From Oleiagrimonas sp964608595 (GTDB lineage: Bacteria; Pseudomonadota; Gammaproteobacteria; Xanthomonadales; Rhodanobacteraceae), in contig CAZSOU010000111.1 of NCBI GenBank assembly GCA_964608595.1, forward strand, positions 1-7,736: DNA of 7,736 bases, read 5' to 3'. The notes beneath the pieces are model-generated. The model was not told the origin of the DNA. It searched no databases and worked only from the letters and a program-made list of their open reading frames with translations. Below, in pieces: positions 4,854 through 7,736 of the stretch. Position 1 is the stretch's first letter; every line of letters starts with the position of its first letter. Made by a program: the position numbers and the translations under genes.

Positions 4854-5197
4854 AGCCGGATCCCCGTTCGTGCGATTTCATGCAGCAGCTCCGGATTCAT
4901 CCAGGTGCCGGGCTGACGCCATTGGTCGGTCCAGACGGGCAACGGCTGAATGCGCGTGCCGGTATCGAGCATGGTGTCGAACGCGATGTCGGCCATGGCC
5001 AGTTTGGTGTCCAGAAAATCGGCGGGCGCGCCGTTCAAGACGACGGCGACGTCGGCGTCGCTGTCGGGGCGGGCGTCGCCGCGCGCGCGACTTCCGAACA
5101 GGATCGCTTCGTGCAGGGGAAATCGGGCGGACAGACGCGTGACAAACACGTCCAATGCCTTGCGCGTGGATGCATCGATGTTTCGGGCGTCGTGCAT
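4850..5197 (-). CDS. Minimal nucleotidyltransferase (MNT), partner of the HEPN protein
   Basis: A 115-residue polymerase-beta-like nucleotidyltransferase. Gly35-Ser36, ten residues, then Asp47-Ala-Asp49 fit GSX10DXD (GSRARGDARPDSDAD). The C-terminal part, PLPVWTDQWRQPGTWMNPELL, is characteristic of the subgroup paired with UPF0332 HEPN proteins. The ATG at 5197 is chosen because GGAGGT (5204-5209) lies six bases upstream; the open frame up to 5320 adds low-similarity residues and is rejected. It is the first gene of a two-gene minus-strand operon, with a 4-bp overlap to the HEPN gene. It probably adenylylates its partner, as MntA does to HepT, but the target residue here is unclear because the RX4HXY motif is absent. 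It is divergent from the peptidase gene. Confidence 0.88.
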   Translation of the reverse strand: MHDARNIDASTRKALDVFVTRLSARFPLHEAILFGSRARGDARPDSDADVAVVLNGAPADFLDTKLAMADIAFDTMLDTGTRIQPLPVWTDQWRQPGTWMNPELLHEIARTGIRL

Positions 5198-5203
5198 GAC
5201 CGT

Positions 5204-5209
5204 ACCTCC
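5204..5209 (-). promoter_or_regulatory. Strong ribosome binding site of the second MNT gene
   Basis: GGAGGT on the minus strand, six bases before the ATG at 5197. It decides the start of this gene against longer alternatives. Confidence 0.85.
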
Positions 5210-5248
5210 GAGTATCCCTGGAGCCATTGTTGCAGACCGGGGGTCGGG

Positions 5249-5269
5249 ATTGCACGTACCGAATGCAAT
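5249..5269. promoter_or_regulatory. Inverted repeat upstream of the second HEPN/MNT pair, possible operator
   Basis: ATTGCA, nine bases, TGCAAT: 6-bp perfect arms about 52 bp upstream of the MNT start. The position suits autoregulation or an outside repressor in the divergent gap with the peptidase gene. No convincing -35/-10 pair was recognised in this gap (5198-5440). Confidence 0.3.
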
Positions 5270-5440
5270 GGGGAGAGGTTTTTTCATTCCAGTCGAATCG
5301 CGAGTCATCGATGGCTGCACATCGTGATTACCATGCCGTGGTTGCAGGCGATTGATGATTTGTCTGGCAGCGCAACCCTTGCGTCCGCGTCAGACTCGGC
5401 TTACTTTCGCAAGCATTTGCCGATCACGTTGGGGAAGATC

Positions 5441-7516
5441 ATGTCGATGAAACCTTTGTTTGCCGCTTGCGTACTGGCTCTGGCGGCGGGGCCTGCCGTT
5501 GCTGCGGGGGCGACCGATGCGCATCCGTTCAACGTGCATGACCTGGTCATGCTCAAGCGTCTGGGCAGCCCGCAGCTTTCGCCGGATGGCTCGCACGTGC
5601 TGTTTACCGTGCGGCGTACCGATTACAAGGCGAACAAGGGTGTCACGGCGATTTACGAGCTGGATGTGTCGCAGGCCGACGCCAAGCCGGTGAAGCTGGT
5701 GGACAAGGCGTCCAGCCCGCGCTGGTCGCGTGACGGGTCGACGGTGTATTTCCTGAGCTCGCGCTCGGGCAGCAATCAGTTGTGGTCGATGCCGGCGGCG
5801 GGCGGCACGGCGGTGCAGGTGACGCATTATCCGGTGGGTATCAACAACTTCAAATTGTCGCCGGACGGCATGCATTTCGCGGCGTCGATCGACGTGTTCA
5901 CGCATTGCCCGGATCTGGCCTGCACCGGCAAACAGCTCGCGGCGAACGAGGCTGACAAGTCCACCGGGCATTTGTACAAGCAACTGTTCGTGCGCCATTG
6001 GGATACCTGGGCCGACGGGCGCCGCTCGCAGCTTTTCGTGGGCAATTTGCGCGGCAACGGTCAGCCGGTGTGGGTGAGCAAGGGCGTCGACGGCGACATT
6101 CCGTCCAAGCCGTTCGGCGGTGCGTCCGAATATGCGTTCTCGCCCGATGGCCGCACGATTTATTTCGATGCGCGCCTGGGCAGTCATGACGAGGCGTGGT
6201 CGACCAATTTCGACGTCTATCAGGCGCCGATCGATGCCTCGAGCGCGCCGCGCAACCTGACCGCGTCGAATCAGGCGTGGGACGGCTGGCCGGTGCCGTC
6301 GCCCGATGGCCGGTCGCTTTATTACCTGGCGCAATCGGTGCCAGGATTCGAGTCGGACCGGTTCCGCATCATGAAAATGGATCTGGCGAGCGGCGAGTCG
6401 GTCGAACTGGACAAGGACTGGGACCGCTCGCCGGGCGACATGAAGATTTCCGCCGACGGCAAGACGCTTTACGTCACCGCGCCCGACCACATGCAGAACC
6501 CGTTGTTCGCGGTCGATACCGACGATGGCGACGTGCGCAAGCTGGTCAAGGACGGCACGGTGACCGGCTACGCCTTGTCGCGCACACGCACGGTGGTGGC
6601 GCGCAACGACCTCAACCATCCGGTGGCGCTGTACGCGATGAAGCCCGACGGCGGCGATTTTCATCGCGTGACCCATTTCAACGACGCGGCCTTGGCGAAG
6701 ACGCAAATGGGCAATGTGCGGTATTTCCACTTCGATGGCGCCGATGATCAGCGCGTGTACGGCTACGTGGTCACGCCGGCCAATTTCGACAACGACGAAA
6801 AATATCCGGTGGCCTTCATCATTCATGGCGGCCCGCAGGGCGCCATGAGCAACAGCTGGAGCTACCGCTGGAACCCGCAGACCTATGCCGGGCAGGGGTT
6901 TGCCGTGGTGACCGTGAATTTCCACGGCTCGGTCGGCTTCGGGCAGAAATTCACCGACGCCATTTCCGGCCATTGGGGCAGCACGCCGCTGACCGACCTC
7001 AAAAAAGGCTGGAAATACGCGCTGGACAAGTACGACTGGCTGGATGGCGATCGCGCCTGCGCCCTGGGTGCCAGCTACGGCGGCTACATGGTGTACTGGA
7101 TGGCCGGCAACTGGAACAAGCCGTTCAAGTGCTTCGTCGATCATGACGGCGTGTTCGACACGCGCACGATGTATTACGCCACCGAAGAGCTGTGGTTCAT
7201 GGAGCACGAGTTCGGCGGGCCGCAGTACAAAGTGCCGGCCAATTACGAAAAATACAATCCACTCGATCACGTGAAGAACTGGCGCGTACCGATGCTGGTG
7301 GTGCACTCCGGGCACGATTTCCGCATCCCCATCACGCAGGGTTTGAGTGCATTCACGGCCCTGCAGCGTCGCGGCATCCCCAGTGAATTCCTGACGTTCC
7401 CGGACGAGAACCACTGGGTGCTCAAACCGCACAACAGCGTGATGTGGCACCACACCGTCAACTCGTGGCTGAAGCGCTGGACCGCGCCAGGCGAGTCCGG
7501 GGGTGATGCCGATTGA
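5441..7516 (+). CDS. Exported S9-family peptidase, dipeptidyl peptidase 5-like
   Basis: A 691-residue serine peptidase of the prolyl oligopeptidase clan. An N-terminal signal peptide (about 1-21, likely cut after AVA) sends it to the periplasm. Residues of roughly 35-440 form a beta-propeller with repeated SPDG motifs. The alpha/beta hydrolase domain follows, with the HGGPQG oxyanion loop (462-467). The catalytic triad is complete: Ser545 in GASYGGY, Asp626 in HSGHDFRIP and His658 in ENHW. Length and triad positions fit bacterial DPP5, which releases dipeptides from short peptides; acylaminoacyl peptidase is an alternative name for relatives. The ATG at 5441 is preceded by GGGGA; the ATG two codons later would also serve. 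The frame runs back to 4880, but only through the MNT/HEPN region. It is a single-gene unit, with a REP 14 bp past the stop. Confidence 0.93.
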   Translation: MSMKPLFAACVLALAAGPAVAAGATDAHPFNVHDLVMLKRLGSPQLSPDGSHVLFTVRRTDYKANKGVTAIYELDVSQADAKPVKLVDKASSPRWSRDGSTVYFLSSRSGSNQLWSMPAAGGTAVQVTHYPVGINNFKLSPDGMHFAASIDVFTHCPDLACTGKQLAANEADKSTGHLYKQLFVRHWDTWADGRRSQLFVGNLRGNGQPVWVSKGVDGDIPSKPFGGASEYAFSPDGRTIYFDARLGSHDEAWSTNFDVYQAPIDASSAPRNLTASNQAWDGWPVPSPDGRSLYYLAQSVPGFESDRFRIMKMDLASGESVELDKDWDRSPGDMKISADGKTLYVTAPDHMQNPLFAVDTDDGDVRKLVKDGTVTGYALSRTRTVVARNDLNHPVALYAMKPDGGDFHRVTHFNDAALAKTQMGNVRYFHFDGADDQRVYGYVVTPANFDNDEKYPVAFIIHGGPQGAMSNSWSYRWNPQTYAGQGFAVVTVNFHGSVGFGQKFTDAISGHWGSTPLTDLKKGWKYALDKYDWLDGDRACALGASYGGYMVYWMAGNWNKPFKCFVDHDGVFDTRTMYYATEELWFMEHEFGGPQYKVPANYEKYNPLDHVKNWRVPMLVVHSGHDFRIPITQGLSAFTALQRRGIPSEFLTFPDENHWVLKPHNSVMWHHTVNSWLKRWTAPGESGGDAD

Positions 7517-7530
7517 TGGGTGTTTGGGGC

Positions 7531-7557
7531 TGTCGCGGCCACCGGCCGCTCCCACAA
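7531..7557 (+). repeat. REP element after the peptidase gene
   Basis: Intact REP 14 bp past the peptidase stop. It pairs in inverted orientation with 7586-7613, and the pair may act as the 3' end of the peptidase mRNA. No T-run terminator is present. Confidence 0.9.
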
Positions 7558-7585
7558 GTGGCTTGCTCGGAAATCCGCGGTGTTC

Positions 7586-7613
7586 TTGTGGGAGCGGCCG
7601 GTGGCCGCGACAA
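7586..7613 (-). repeat. REP element, first of the tandem array
   Basis: Intact stem and GTGGGAG head. It opens the 57-bp tandem array and is the inverted partner of 7531-7557. Confidence 0.9.
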
Positions 7614-7642
7614 GAGCCCCGAGAATGCCCGGACAAACCACA

Positions 7643-7670
7643 TTGTGGGAGCGGCCGGTGGCCGCGACAA
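7643..7670 (-). repeat. REP element, second of the tandem array
   Basis: Exactly 57 bp after the first copy and in the same orientation, with identical stem, loop and head. Confidence 0.9.
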
Positions 7671-7699
7671 GAGCCCCGAGAATGCCCGGGCAAACCACA

Positions 7700-7727
7700 T
7701 TGTGGGAGCGGCCGGTGGCCGCGACAA
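7700..7727 (-). repeat. REP element, third of the tandem array
   Basis: Again 57 bp further on, in the same orientation. Its unit runs off the right edge of the window. Confidence 0.9.
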
Positions 7728-7736
7728 GAGCCCCGA

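Larger units (their letters stand above)
7586..7736. repeat. Tandem array of 57-bp REP-containing units
   Basis: Three head-to-tail units begin at 7586, 7643 and 7700, the last cut by the window edge. Each holds a 28-bp REP plus 29 bp of unique-looking sequence (AAGAGCCCCGAGAATGCCC region). Units 1 and 2 share almost every base from the REP to the end of the spacer; the clearest difference is A at 7633 against G at 7690. The near identity points to recent amplification, and the array may continue outside. It encodes no plausible protein. Confidence 0.92.

Noticed and set aside
4880..5440. N-terminal extension of the peptidase frame
   Set aside because: It overlaps the MNT gene, and the signal peptide at 5441 marks the true start.
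5390..7693. Long minus-strand reading frame of 767 codons opposite the peptidase gene
   Set aside because: It is the antisense shadow of a GC-rich gene, lacks any recognisable domain and runs into the REP array.
7458..7727. Minus-strand frame encoding a repeated peptide from the 57-bp units
   Set aside because: 57 is a multiple of three, so the repeats stay open in any frame by chance; the peptide is simply translated REP.
7586..7736. CRISPR-like pattern of 28-bp palindromic repeats with 29-bp spacers
   Set aside because: The spacers are nearly identical to one another and the repeat is the REP found across the window, so it is a tandem duplication.

Overview
The window is GC-rich Gammaproteobacterial DNA. 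The many short palindromic REP elements with a GTGGGAG or GTAGGAG head, a group A type IV pilin and an S9 peptidase point to the Lysobacterales (Xanthomonadaceae/Rhodanobacteraceae, e.g. a Rhodanobacter- or Dyella-like genome). That placement is inference from the features, not from a search.

Left part (1-2391), a type IV pilus locus read on the minus strand. A membrane glycosyltransferase of the GT39/ArnT-like type (1042-2391) lies upstream of the major pilin gene pilA (434-865). pilA has a near-consensus sigma-54 promoter (900-915) and a palindrome further upstream. A second near-consensus sigma-54 promoter (61-76), followed by a good ribosome binding site at the window edge, implies another sigma-54-driven gene starting just outside the window, probably a second pilin or a pilus assembly gene. 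A cluster of GTCAC/GTGAC half-sites lies upstream of it.

Middle part (2500-5200), an accessory block. Two HEPN/nucleotidyltransferase gene pairs, both on the minus strand, flank a REP-associated tyrosine transposase (RAYT, 3676-4170, plus strand). The first pair has the diagnostic HepT (RX4HXY) and MntA (GSX10DXD) motifs. The second pair has the MNT motif, but its HEPN partner lacks the RX4-6H motif. REP elements surround the RAYT. Just downstream of it, 4181-4380 is a decayed, internally deleted copy of the pilA locus: its REP pair, pilin 3' end and sigma-54 promoter region align in order with 300-915.

Right part (5441-7516), on the plus strand, is an exported S9-family peptidase resembling dipeptidyl peptidase 5, with a complete Ser-Asp-His triad. 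It is followed by a REP pair and then a head-to-tail tandem of 57-bp REP-containing units that runs off the right edge.

Functionally, pilA and the glycosyltransferase probably make and decorate the pilus fibre. The two HEPN/MNT pairs are probable toxin-antitoxin or defence modules. The RAYT is the probable source of the REP elements, and the peptidase is an independent periplasmic housekeeping enzyme.
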